Shown here piece after piece: positions 25,548 through 34,068 of a DNA stretch of 63,515 nt. Below the pieces are notes generated by a model. It saw nothing but the letters and a program-made list of their open reading frames with translations, did not search any database and was not told the DNA's origin. Numbering within the stretch: position 1 is the first letter of the stretch; each line of letters begins with the position of its first letter. Source of the stretch: an uncultured Oscillospiraceae bacterium (lineage in GTDB: Bacteria; Bacillota; Clostridia; Oscillospirales; Ruminococcaceae). The stretch is taken from contig CAJUPO010000012.1 of the NCBI GenBank assembly GCA_910588145.1, positions 1-63,515 on the forward strand, in the 5' to 3' direction. The position numbers were made by a program, and so were the translations under genes.

Positions 25548-26145
25548 TTTTCAACACCTCATCAATTATTTCTTTAGAATTTTTTGTTCTCATCTTTTCT
25601 GCTGAAATTACCGTTTTAAAGTCGTCAACCGCTTTGGAAAGATCATCGTTAACAATAACATAATCATATTTTTCAGCATATTTTATCTCTCCAACCGCTT
25701 CTGAAACTCTTTTTTCAATTACAGAAATTTCTTCCGTTCCACGCTTTAAAAGCCTTTTCTTTAGTTCGGAAACAGATGGCGGGAGAATAAATACAAAAAC
25801 GCCCTCCGGAGCAATTTCCTTGACCTGCATAGCGCCCTGCACTTCTATTTCTAAAATTACGTTTTTTCCCTCTGAAAGTTTTTTTTCAACTTCCTTTTTA
25901 GGAGTTCCATAATAATTTCCGCAGTACTGCGCATATTCAAGCATTCCGTCTGACTTAATCAAATCTTCAAATTCTTCACGGGTTGCAAAGTGATAATTGA
26001 CCCCGTCAACCTCGCCTTCTCTGGGACTTCTTGTAGTTGCCGAAACAGAATAATAATAATCCTTATCCTTGAGAATCTCAGCAAGCAAGGTGCCCTTTCC
26101 GCATCCGGACGGCGCAGATACTACTATCAGTAAACCTCTATTCAA
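25540..26145 (-). CDS. gmk: Guanylate kinase
   Basis: The enzyme phosphorylates GMP to GDP. In 201 aa the P-loop is APSGCGKGT, with SATTRSPREGEVDGVNYHF in the GMP-binding region and LEIEVQGAMQV. The start overlaps remA by 8 bp and the end overlaps rpoZ by 8 bp, so translation is probably coupled throughout. Confidence 0.96.
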   Translation of the reverse strand: MNRGLLIVVSAPSGCGKGTLLAEILKDKDYYYSVSATTRSPREGEVDGVNYHFATREEFEDLIKSDGMLEYAQYCGNYYGTPKKEVEKKLSEGKNVILEIEVQGAMQVKEIAPEGVFVFILPPSVSELKKRLLKRGTEEISVIEKRVSEAVGEIKYAEKYDYVIVNDDLSKAVDDFKTVISAEKMRTKNSKEIIDEVLKNA

Positions 26146-26401
26146 TTTTATTCATCTCCTCCCCCGAATCATCTTCAAGCCTTGCGGCAACTGTTTCAGG
26201 CTGTATAGCCGACAGCACCACGTGACCGCTGTCCATTACTATCACTGCTCTTGTGCGTCTGCCGTATGTAGCGTCAATTAGACTTCCGTTTTCACGGGCG
26301 TCCTGTACGATTCTCTTTATCGGAGCCGATTCCGGACTTACTATTGCAACAAGCCGTGACGACGAAACCATATTTCCGAATCCTATATTAATTAACTGCA
26401 T
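26138..26401 (-). CDS. remA: RemA family extracellular matrix regulator (DUF370)
   Basis: The 87-aa sequence has the RemA core: INIGFGNMVSSSRLVAIVSP, the Arg-rich DATYGRRTRAVIV and SGHVVLSAIQPETV. In Bacillus subtilis RemA is a DNA-binding activator of biofilm matrix genes. In Clostridia it sits at the same yicC-remA-gmk position, and its targets are less clear. A start site GGGGG lies upstream. Confidence 0.9.
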   Translation of the reverse strand: MQLINIGFGNMVSSSRLVAIVSPESAPIKRIVQDARENGSLIDATYGRRTRAVIVMDSGHVVLSAIQPETVAARLEDDSGEEMNKIE

Positions 26402-26411
26402 GGTTCCCCCA

Positions 26412-27290
26412 TCATTCTATATTCTGAATCTGTTCCCTGATTTTTTCAATTTCCGATTTTAGATCAACAACACACTTGGTTATTTCAAGATCCTGCGCTT
26501 TTGAACCAATCGTATTTACTTCACGGTTTATTTCCTGTACAAGAAAATCAAGTTTTCTTCCCAAAGGTTCATCCGCTTCAAGAAGTTCTATAAACTGATT
26601 GATATGACTTCTCAGGCGAACAGTTTCTTCATCAATTGCAATTTTTTCAGCAAAAACAGCCGCTTCAGTAACAATCCTTTGCTCATCTATATTATTATCG
26701 CCAAGTATTTCTTTTAGTTTTGTCAAAAGTCTTTCATAATATGCTGCGGCAGTCTGAGGAGCTGCTTTTTCAACCTTTTCAAGAAGACCGGAAATTTTAG
26801 CAAGCTTACCGAGCAAATCTGATTTCAGCGCTTCCCCCTCAGAATTTCTCATTATAACAAACTTTTCAAGTGCGCTTTCCGCCACTTCTTTAACATCGTT
26901 CCAGAGTTTTTCTTCATCTTCTGCTATTTTCTGAACTGTAAATATATCAGAAAACTTTATAAGATTTGACAGTGAAATATCGTCGCTAAGACCTAATTCC
27001 TTATTAATATCACGAAGAGCGTTAACATATCCGGAAGCAAGAATCTTATCTGCCCTTATACTTGCTTCTTTTCCGTTTAGATTATTTATTGTAACATTTA
27101 CTTCAACTTTTCCCCTGTAAATGCTGCCTTTCATAAACGATTTTAGCTTTTCCTCAATATATCCGTATGCTCTGGGCAGTCTTGCAGAAAACTCATAATA
27201 TCTATGATTTACAGATTTTATCTCAACAAGAATATCCCGCTGATCAATAATCTTCTGTTCACGTCCATATCCTGTCATGCTGCGTACCAT
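26412..27290 (-). CDS. yicC: YicC family endoribonuclease
   Basis: This 292-aa protein begins with the family signature MVRSMTGYGREQ and has the N-terminal YicC domain and C-terminal DUF1732 (EINREVNTIGSKAQD). Members are reported to cleave RNA. The ATG has AAGGAGG upstream. It is the first gene of a run that continues without a clear terminator to spoVM. Confidence 0.93.
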   Translation of the reverse strand: MVRSMTGYGREQKIIDQRDILVEIKSVNHRYYEFSARLPRAYGYIEEKLKSFMKGSIYRGKVEVNVTINNLNGKEASIRADKILASGYVNALRDINKELGLSDDISLSNLIKFSDIFTVQKIAEDEEKLWNDVKEVAESALEKFVIMRNSEGEALKSDLLGKLAKISGLLEKVEKAAPQTAAAYYERLLTKLKEILGDNNIDEQRIVTEAAVFAEKIAIDEETVRLRSHINQFIELLEADEPLGRKLDFLVQEINREVNTIGSKAQDLEITKCVVDLKSEIEKIREQIQNIE

Positions 27291-27329
27291 TTTTAACCTC
27301 CTTACCTTTAAAAAATATATTATTATTTC

Positions 27330-27358
27330 ATTATAACACGTACCCTTAAATAAATCAA
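27330..27358 (-). promoter_or_regulatory. Promoter of the yicC to spoVM run
   Basis: Minus strand TTGATT (27353-27358), 17-bp spacer, TATAAT (27330-27335) with an extended -10 (TGT). Confidence 0.75.
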
Positions 27359-27379
27359 GTAAAAAAACACATGAAAAGT

Positions 27380-27412
27380 AAAAACTCCAGGTCGTTATAA
27401 CCTGGAGTTTTT
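27380..27412 (-). terminator. Terminator after the GH48 gene
   Basis: A perfect 12-bp stem (AAAAACTCCAGG with CCTGGAGTTTTT) separates the GH48 gene from yicC. The sequence is nearly symmetric, so it could act in both directions. Confidence 0.9.
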
Positions 27413-27455
27413 AGGATTAAATAGGAATTATAAAAGGAATTAAAATGAAAAACCT

Positions 27456-30254
27456 TTATGACTGCGGACCGAGATCTTCGTATGGAATAAGTTCAGCAAG
27501 ATAGTTGATAATCTTAGCTGCGTCAGCAAGATCTACAACATCATCGTATTCGCAGTTTGCATTAATAAGACCCTGTGCTGTTACAGATGGAATATTAGCT
27601 TCTACATCAAGGAGGTACATATTAAGAGCAACAATGTCATTTACTTCAACTTCGCCGTTGCAGTCAACGTCGCCCCAGTGAGCGTCCTTAATGTCGCCTT
27701 CTTCCTTAACTGTTACAGTTACAGTTGCTGTAAGATCGCCTACAGTTACTGTTACCTTAGCAGGAGTTTCTGTTTTTTCAACAGCTATAATCTTGTTGCC
27801 TTCAACCTTAACAGCATCGCTGTCAGAAGTCATAGAATCAATTACAACTTCCTCGCCGTTGATTGTAGCCTTTATTGTTTCAGATTCGCCAACGCCAAGT
27901 ACAACCTTGCTTGGAGTTACAACGAGTTCATCTTCTTCTGAGTCATTGTACTTGTCAGCTTCCATATCCGGATAAAGCTGATACATTGTACCGAGAGCCA
28001 TCAGGATATCACCTGCGTGCCAGAATCTGTGGTAGTTAAGCTCAACAGTTTCCATTGCTTCAGATACATTTGAACCTGTTGCAATAGCCTGATCGTAAGC
28101 TGCCTGGAACTTCTTAACATATCCGTTATCATATGTTCCCTTGTCTTCCTGTGTCAGATACTTCTGACGGATGTCAAGGAACTTGATTCCGTTAACGATA
28201 CGTTCGCCGTTAGGCATTGTACCATCATACTTGATCTTGTTCTGGAACTTCTTAACGCCGTCAACTTCAATACCATCCTGACCATTTGGAATCCAGATTT
28301 CCTGTTCAAACAGTCTCCACATACTGCCGTTTGTTTCAGCGATGGACAGACCCCAATCGTCACGTCCGAGGTTCCATTCACGGTCAAGGAGTGAATGTGC
28401 AAGGTAAAGACCCTTAGCAGCAAGGTCAGTATTTTCAGAGCTGTAAGCAGCTTCTGTTTCAACGCCGTTAGCCTTTGCATAGTAGATAAGTGTATGAGCA
28501 AGTGAAGATACACAACCAAGGTCAGAAGAACCATAAGCTGTAATTTCACATGTAAGACCCTTATTTGCATCCGGATCATACTTACCATTCCAGTCAGCAG
28601 GCTGACCGAACCAGTCAAGTGTTGCAGGAATAGCAAATGTACCGTCATCTTCAAGCTTTGTGTTCTGAACGAACCAGTCAACCCATCTGTCGAGGATTGC
28701 CTTGAGAGCTTCTTCAGTTGTAAGACCACCGGCCTTAATATTGAGCTTATCGCCCTCTGTCTTAATTATATAGTACATTTCAGCAAGACGCTGAACAGCC
28801 CATACCTGGTTACCGATCCAGTGGTTTGAACCTGGGTCAAGGTATACAGGGTGTTCCTGATAACCCATGTTATAGAACATTGCAGGTGTGGATGTACCGT
28901 ACTTAGCTGTATCACTTTCGTTATACTTATATGCTTCATATCTTCCGTTCCATGAACTTGTAGCGCCGCCGGCAATTGGACCGTTAGCTGACTGAAGCCA
29001 CAGATAGAATTCGAGCTGTCTCTGGAGTGATGTTTCATAGTCCTTTACAGCCTGAGCGCCTGTAAGCATACCCTTCTTAAGATCAGCATCTGTAAGAAGC
29101 GCATATGCTGCGAGTGGGTTCTGATAGAATTCGTGACAGTGGCTCGCACCGATCTGCCATGCCCACTGACCGCCCATATCGCCGCCCCATGATGTATACC
29201 ATGACATGAGGTAGTGAGCGCCTGCGTAGTTGTTAGCGCCGTTACCGGACTGGTCGGAAGCGTTGCAAACGCCTATCTTCTTATAGTACTTATCAAACAT
29301 ATTATTTCTAAGCTGGTCACCCATCTTACCAGCAAGTGATGTAACATTTGCATCGCCTACGCCGTTTCTGTTTGCAAGGTAAACACCCTGGATTGCACGG
29401 TCTTCAGCGTCAGGAGCGTTTGTATAAGCCCACTGTGGTGAAATTGTATCTTCAGTACTGAAAATACCCTTGATACCTCTTGTGCCCTTTTCACCGTACT
29501 TAAGTTCTTCAATACATCCGTGAGGAACAGTTTCCCAACATGATTCCTGAGCACCACGCTGGAATGTGTTGATAAATGTAAACTTACCGTTTCCTCCGCC
29601 GTAGCCATACCAGTCATCTACGTCAGCAAGCCAGTGCATGAGGTAGAGACCCTTGTCGCCGCGGTAAAGTGAGCTGTACTGTGAATGAATTGGGTTCTTA
29701 CCTGTATTTGCAGGATTCTGATCTGTAGGATATGTTTCAGGATCTTCATGTTCTTCAGCGTACTGAGCTGAAAGTTCTGACTGATCCCAGAAACCGTTCT
29801 GTACTGTAGGAATCATAAGTTCCATTGTCTTCCAAGCCTTAGCAAGATCAGATGTCTTGTCAACAGTTTCTGTTGAGCCGTCAGGATTTGTGATGGTACC
29901 GTCCTTGGAGATAGCATCTCTCATAGCTGCCATCCAAACTATGTATGACATAGCTTCTGATGTTGTTTCGTGACCGTAGTCAGGAGCTTCTACGATAAGC
30001 TCTTCAATTGCATGATAAGGTGCGCCGAAGCCGCCCGCTGCAACGTTATTCTTGCTGAGATAGCCAGTTTCCTGACCATTTGTAACAACATCATCGTAAA
30101 GAGAAAGGAATCTCTTTGCATATGTGTCATCGCCGTACTTTTCAGCCTTTGTTCTTACACCAGCAGCTGAAACAGCAGCCGGCATAGCAGCGCTGATTGC
30201 CATTGCTGCGGAAACGATCGCAGCGATAACTGCTTTCTTCTTCTTAAGGATCAT
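27456..30254 (-). CDS. GH48 cellulase with Ig-like and dockerin modules
   Basis: This is a secreted, processive cellulose-degrading enzyme, usually the most abundant catalytic subunit of a cellulosome. The 932 aa begin with a signal peptide (1-30, AVSA-AG). The GH48 domain spans about 35-770. VEAPDYGH and TTSEA carry Glu89 and Glu100, which match the spacing of Glu44 and Glu55 (the acid) of Cel48F. A Big2-like Ig domain (776-852) and a dockerin (855-932) with loops DVDCNGEVEVND and NCEYDDVVDLAD follow. The ATG at 30254 has GGAG at 8 nt; the ATG at 30272 lies too far upstream. Confidence 0.95.
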   Translation of the reverse strand: MILKKKKAVIAAIVSAAMAISAAMPAAVSAAGVRTKAEKYGDDTYAKRFLSLYDDVVTNGQETGYLSKNNVAAGGFGAPYHAIEELIVEAPDYGHETTSEAMSYIVWMAAMRDAISKDGTITNPDGSTETVDKTSDLAKAWKTMELMIPTVQNGFWDQSELSAQYAEEHEDPETYPTDQNPANTGKNPIHSQYSSLYRGDKGLYLMHWLADVDDWYGYGGGNGKFTFINTFQRGAQESCWETVPHGCIEELKYGEKGTRGIKGIFSTEDTISPQWAYTNAPDAEDRAIQGVYLANRNGVGDANVTSLAGKMGDQLRNNMFDKYYKKIGVCNASDQSGNGANNYAGAHYLMSWYTSWGGDMGGQWAWQIGASHCHEFYQNPLAAYALLTDADLKKGMLTGAQAVKDYETSLQRQLEFYLWLQSANGPIAGGATSSWNGRYEAYKYNESDTAKYGTSTPAMFYNMGYQEHPVYLDPGSNHWIGNQVWAVQRLAEMYYIIKTEGDKLNIKAGGLTTEEALKAILDRWVDWFVQNTKLEDDGTFAIPATLDWFGQPADWNGKYDPDANKGLTCEITAYGSSDLGCVSSLAHTLIYYAKANGVETEAAYSSENTDLAAKGLYLAHSLLDREWNLGRDDWGLSIAETNGSMWRLFEQEIWIPNGQDGIEVDGVKKFQNKIKYDGTMPNGERIVNGIKFLDIRQKYLTQEDKGTYDNGYVKKFQAAYDQAIATGSNVSEAMETVELNYHRFWHAGDILMALGTMYQLYPDMEADKYNDSEEDELVVTPSKVVLGVGESETIKATINGEEVVIDSMTSDSDAVKVEGNKIIAVEKTETPAKVTVTVGDLTATVTVTVKEEGDIKDAHWGDVDCNGEVEVNDIVALNMYLLDVEANIPSVTAQGLINANCEYDDVVDLADAAKIINYLAELIPYEDLGPQS

Positions 30255-30302
30255 TGCTTTTTCTCCTCTCATAAATAAAAATTAAAACGTAAATATTATC
30301 AA

Positions 30303-30337
30303 TGTGCAAATAAATTCAAACCCAATTCATTTGCACA
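30303..30337. repeat. Inverted repeat in the GH48 5' leader
   Basis: TGTGCAAAT (30303-30311) and ATTTGCACA (30329-30337) form a perfect 9-bp inverted repeat 17 bp apart, between the GH48 transcription start and its ATG. It may be an RNA hairpin or an operator. Confidence 0.6.
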
Positions 30338-30385
30338 ACCCCTACTGAGTGCGCATAAACCACCCGATATTTTTTTTACAATTTC

Positions 30386-30414
30386 ATTATAATTCAAGTT
30401 TCCTAAGATGTCAA
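30386..30414 (-). promoter_or_regulatory. Promoter of the GH48 gene
   Basis: Minus strand TTGACA (30409-30414), 17-bp spacer, TATAAT (30386-30391): full SigA consensus. The leader would be about 125 nt. Confidence 0.85.
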
Positions 30415-30492
30415 CAGTTTATACAAAAAACCAAAACTCCGTAAAAACATTTTGTATAACTGCACATACTAACGCTTGGCGTTTTGTTTATT

Positions 30493-30522
30493 TTGACAGC
30501 ATATTTCTGGAATTATTATACA
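30493..30522 (+). promoter_or_regulatory. Candidate promoter toward the ABC cluster, with nearby inverted repeat
   Basis: TTGACA (30493-30498), 18-bp spacer, TATACA (30517-30522), about 290 bp before the ABC gene. A perfect inverted repeat GATTGACA/TGTCAATC (30533-30540 and 30553-30560) lies just downstream and could be an operator. The rest of the 558-bp divergent region is AT-rich and I see no gene in it. Confidence 0.55.
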
Positions 30523-30812
30523 ATTTAATTTAGATTGACATAAAGTTTGCACTGTCAATCAATTTTTAAACACTTAATTTTCACATTTATGATGTAAAAT
30601 TAACTCAATTTTCAGTATATGCATTTCCTTTTTATACTATTTTGCAGATGTTAACAATTTATCTTTTGTTTATTCACACTATGTTCATATTTTTTTGTGA
30701 TAATAAACAGGAGTGTAATCGTCTGATATTATACTATATTATAATGTAAAATTGACGATCGGTCAGCAGCTATAACACAACAAATAAAATTTTTGAAAGG
30801 CCAGGCTATTAA

Positions 30813-31817
30813 ATGATAGAAATAAGAAATCTAACCAAATTTTACGGTCATAATGCCGCCGTAAAAAATGTCAGCTTCAATGTGAATGATAACGAGATAC
30901 TCGGGTTTCTGGGTCCAAACGGCGCAGGAAAATCATCCACAATGAATATTATCACCGGCTACCTGCCGTCTACAAGCGGAACCGTTCTTATCAACGGTGT
31001 GGATATTGCAGAAAATCCCGCAGCCGCAAAAAAACAAATAGGATATCTTCCCGAAATTCCTCCGGTTTATCAGGATATGAAAGTTAAAGAATATCTGAAA
31101 TTTGCAGCCGGAATCAAAGGAATAAAGAAAAGAGACAGAAACGCTCAGGTTGAAGATGTTATGGATAAGCTTAAGATTAAGGATATGGAAAAACGTCTTA
31201 TCCGCAATCTTTCAAAGGGCTACAAGCAGCGTGTAGGATTCGCTCAGGCGCTTCTTGGAAATCCGCCGATATTGATTCTCGATGAACCGACAGTAGGTCT
31301 TGACCCCGCACAGGTTATTGAAGTAAGAAACCTGATAACATCTCTTAAAAAGAATCACACGATTATTCTGAGTTCCCATATTCTACAGGAAATTCAGGCG
31401 ATATGCGATAAGGTTGTTATAATAAGCCACGGAGAAATCAGAGCAATCGATACGATCAAGAACCTTGAAGACAGCATGGGCGAAGGAATAGTACTCCACC
31501 TTACGGCAGACGGTCCAAGGGAGGCGGTTTCTTATTTAATTGAAAATACTTCCGGCGTACTGAAAATTGAAGATATTACTTATGTAAAGTCAAATTGCTA
31601 TACATATCACATTAAAATCGACAATGAAGATGTAAAAAAAGAGCTTATGTCCTCGCTCATAAAGAACGACTTTGAAATTTCAGACGTATCTTCTTCAAAG
31701 CCGAGCCTTGAGGAAGTTTTTGTAAGACTCACTTCTAAACCGGCAGCCAAAAAGAGTCTGAACGAATTGCTCGAAGAAATGGATAATAATCCGGACTTTA
31801 ATGAGGAGGAAAGATAA
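30813..31817 (+). CDS. ABC transporter ATP-binding protein, GldA-like
   Basis: This 334-aa ATPase has Walker A GPNGAGKSS, signature LSKGYKQR, Walker B ILILDEPT and the H-loop SSHIL. A C-terminal extension of about 100 aa resembles that of GldA/NatA-type proteins. The next genes encode an ABC-2 permease, a GldG-like protein and a DUF4340 protein, so it powers that complex. The substrate is unknown. Confidence 0.9.
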   Translation: MIEIRNLTKFYGHNAAVKNVSFNVNDNEILGFLGPNGAGKSSTMNIITGYLPSTSGTVLINGVDIAENPAAAKKQIGYLPEIPPVYQDMKVKEYLKFAAGIKGIKKRDRNAQVEDVMDKLKIKDMEKRLIRNLSKGYKQRVGFAQALLGNPPILILDEPTVGLDPAQVIEVRNLITSLKKNHTIILSSHILQEIQAICDKVVIISHGEIRAIDTIKNLEDSMGEGIVLHLTADGPREAVSYLIENTSGVLKIEDITYVKSNCYTYHIKIDNEDVKKELMSSLIKNDFEISDVSSSKPSLEEVFVRLTSKPAAKKSLNELLEEMDNNPDFNEEER

Positions 31818-31819
31818 AA

Positions 31820-32551
31820 ATGTTTTCACTGTATAAAAAGGAACTTCAATCCTATTACTATTCTCCGTTTGCTTATGTAATTGCGGCGCTATTCCTTGTG
31901 CTCTTTTCTTTTGAGTTTATAAACGGAATTTCAAATATGGAAGGAACAATGTATAAATTTTCATTTCCGAACATATTCCACAACAACTTTTTCTTCTTTA
32001 TTTTTCTGATACCGGCGCTCACTATGAGAACCTTTGCCGATGAAAGAAAAACCGGAACGGAAGTTCTTCTTATGACAAGCCCGCTGAATGTATTTCAGAT
32101 CGTCATTGCGAAGTTTCTTGCGGTTTCTACAGTTTTTCTGATGATGATAGTTCTGACGCTGTTCTTCCCTATGATAACTCTTGCAGCCGGAGAAGTTGTT
32201 TGGTCAAGCCTTATCTGCGGTTATCTCGGCTTCTTCCTGTGGGGACTTGTATGCATAGCAGTCGGAATGCTTATGTCATCCTTTACAGACAGTCCTATAA
32301 TAGCCGGCATTCTCGGCGAAGGCGCAGTAGTTCTCCTTATCTTTATTGATAATTTCAAGGACAGCGCACTTTTTGATAATCTGCCGAAAGCCGCTAAGGT
32401 TATAGGATGGTTTTCTACACAATCAAGATTCGTTTCATTCTCACAGGGTATTTTCAAGCTGTCAGATCTCGTATTTTTCATAACGGCAACTGTTCTTTTC
32501 CTGGGATGGAATATTATTTCAATTGAGAAAAGACGCTGGAGCAGGGGGTAA
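31820..32551 (+). CDS. ABC-2 type permease, GldF-like
   Basis: This 243-aa integral membrane protein has six predicted helices and begins with FSLYKKELQSYYYSPFAYV, typical of GldF-like permeases. The LIPALTMRTFADERKTGTE loop is a family signature. AGGAGG lies upstream of the ATG, which starts 2 bp after the ATPase gene. It should form the channel with the preceding ATPase. Confidence 0.88.
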   Translation: MFSLYKKELQSYYYSPFAYVIAALFLVLFSFEFINGISNMEGTMYKFSFPNIFHNNFFFFIFLIPALTMRTFADERKTGTEVLLMTSPLNVFQIVIAKFLAVSTVFLMMIVLTLFFPMITLAAGEVVWSSLICGYLGFFLWGLVCIAVGMLMSSFTDSPIIAGILGEGAVVLLIFIDNFKDSALFDNLPKAAKVIGWFSTQSRFVSFSQGIFKLSDLVFFITATVLFLGWNIISIEKRRWSRG

Positions 32552-32556
32552 CGGTA

Positions 32557-34047
32557 ATGGCGGAACAGAAAAAATCAAAAAAGAATTTAAAATTTACCAC
32601 AATTGCGTGGATCATGGCAATTATGCTTGCCGTAATAATTATACCTATAAATGTTGTCTGCTCTATTTTTGACGTTAAGCTTGACATGACTCCGAATCAG
32701 CTTTATTCACTGAATAAAACAACAGTTGATTATCTGAACAGTCTTGATGAAAAAATTGACTTCTACCTTCTCATAGAAATGGACGAGGTAAGAAAAGACG
32801 AAGAAATGCTTGCGTTTACACATATGATAGATCAGTACCGTGAATTTGACTGCATAAACTTTATAGACATGAACGTAAACGAAAATCCGGAAATAATTGA
32901 AGAGCTTAATCCTGAGGGATACCTCAGCCTAAAGGAAGGCGATATGGTCGTAAAATGCGGCGACAACATAAAAAGAATACAGGCTTCTAAAATGTATACC
33001 TATAACGGCGATTACAATAACACAGGAAACTTTGTAGTCGATGAAGCATACTTTAACGGTGAAAACCTTGTTACCGGCGCTATAAAAACAGTTGTCGAAG
33101 GAAAAATGCCGTCAGTATATTTTCTTACCGGCCACGGAGAAAAAACGATCGACGAGAATTATAAAACTTTCAAGTCCAATCTTAAAAACTACAACTATGA
33201 CGCTAAGGAGCTCAACCTTACAACAGAAAGCGAAGTTCCTGAGGACGCTGCAATTATAGTTGTTCCAGCGCCGAAAACAGACTTTACCGACGCTGAAACT
33301 GAAAAGATCGAAAGATACATGGACAAGGGCGGTAATCTGTCACTGCTTCTTTCTCCTAATGACGAAAAAATCATATATACAAATATTGAAAAAATTATGC
33401 ATCAATACGGCATAGGCATGGACTACAACAGGGTTTATGAAACTGACTCCTCCAAGCACGTTTCAGGCAACAAGTATGAAATGATGGTTAATCTTGTTGA
33501 TCTTTCCCAGATAACAGATGAAACCTCAAAGGAAGGTCTTACAGACCTTACATCAGAACTTTTGCAGAATGACAGCATTATTCCGTATATGCCGGCTTCA
33601 CGTTCATTTTATCAGTACAATGCAGAAAATGCAAGCACGCTGAATATCTGCCCTCTTATCGAAACAAACGAAACTGCTTACGGTGAAAACTACGGCGGAA
33701 ACGGCGACGCAATGGAAATTTCAGGCAAGCTACAGCTTGCGGCATATTCAGAGGATCCAACCCGCAGCAATTCAAAGCTCGTTGTAATGGGAAATGCTGA
33801 ATTTATAGACGACACAAGTATTCAGGAACCTTTCGTTATCATTCCAGTCTACCTCTACATGAGTACAATTTCTTGGATGTACAGCAGTGATATTGATATG
33901 GGAATACCTTCCCGTGAAAAAACATATGACTATATGAACCTAAAGAGCGAAAGCGATGCAAATATGGTTATTATTCTGTTTGTGGGAGCGCCTATAGTCA
34001 TTGCCGGCGCTGGAATCCTCATATGGCTCAAGCGCAGACATTCATAA
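32557..34047 (+). CDS. GldG-family ABC accessory protein
   Basis: This 496-aa protein has one N-terminal membrane helix (about 12-36), a large extracytoplasmic region beginning VKLDMTPNQLYSLN and resembling the ABC-type uncharacterised (GldG/IFT52-like) domain, with FLTGHGEK, and a C-terminal helix before a short basic tail. In Bacteroidetes GldG works with GldA and GldF in gliding and secretion. In Firmicutes the role is unknown. It starts 5 bp after the permease gene. Confidence 0.85.
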   Translation: MAEQKKSKKNLKFTTIAWIMAIMLAVIIIPINVVCSIFDVKLDMTPNQLYSLNKTTVDYLNSLDEKIDFYLLIEMDEVRKDEEMLAFTHMIDQYREFDCINFIDMNVNENPEIIEELNPEGYLSLKEGDMVVKCGDNIKRIQASKMYTYNGDYNNTGNFVVDEAYFNGENLVTGAIKTVVEGKMPSVYFLTGHGEKTIDENYKTFKSNLKNYNYDAKELNLTTESEVPEDAAIIVVPAPKTDFTDAETEKIERYMDKGGNLSLLLSPNDEKIIYTNIEKIMHQYGIGMDYNRVYETDSSKHVSGNKYEMMVNLVDLSQITDETSKEGLTDLTSELLQNDSIIPYMPASRSFYQYNAENASTLNICPLIETNETAYGENYGGNGDAMEISGKLQLAAYSEDPTRSNSKLVVMGNAEFIDDTSIQEPFVIIPVYLYMSTISWMYSSDIDMGIPSREKTYDYMNLKSESDANMVIILFVGAPIVIAGAGILIWLKRRHS

Positions 34048-34068
34048 TTTACCGAAAGGAGAATGACT

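Noticed and set aside
27678..27975. Thr/Ser/Val-rich plus-strand ORFs inside the GH48 gene
   Set aside because: Antisense to the Ig-like domain coding region; no start signals.
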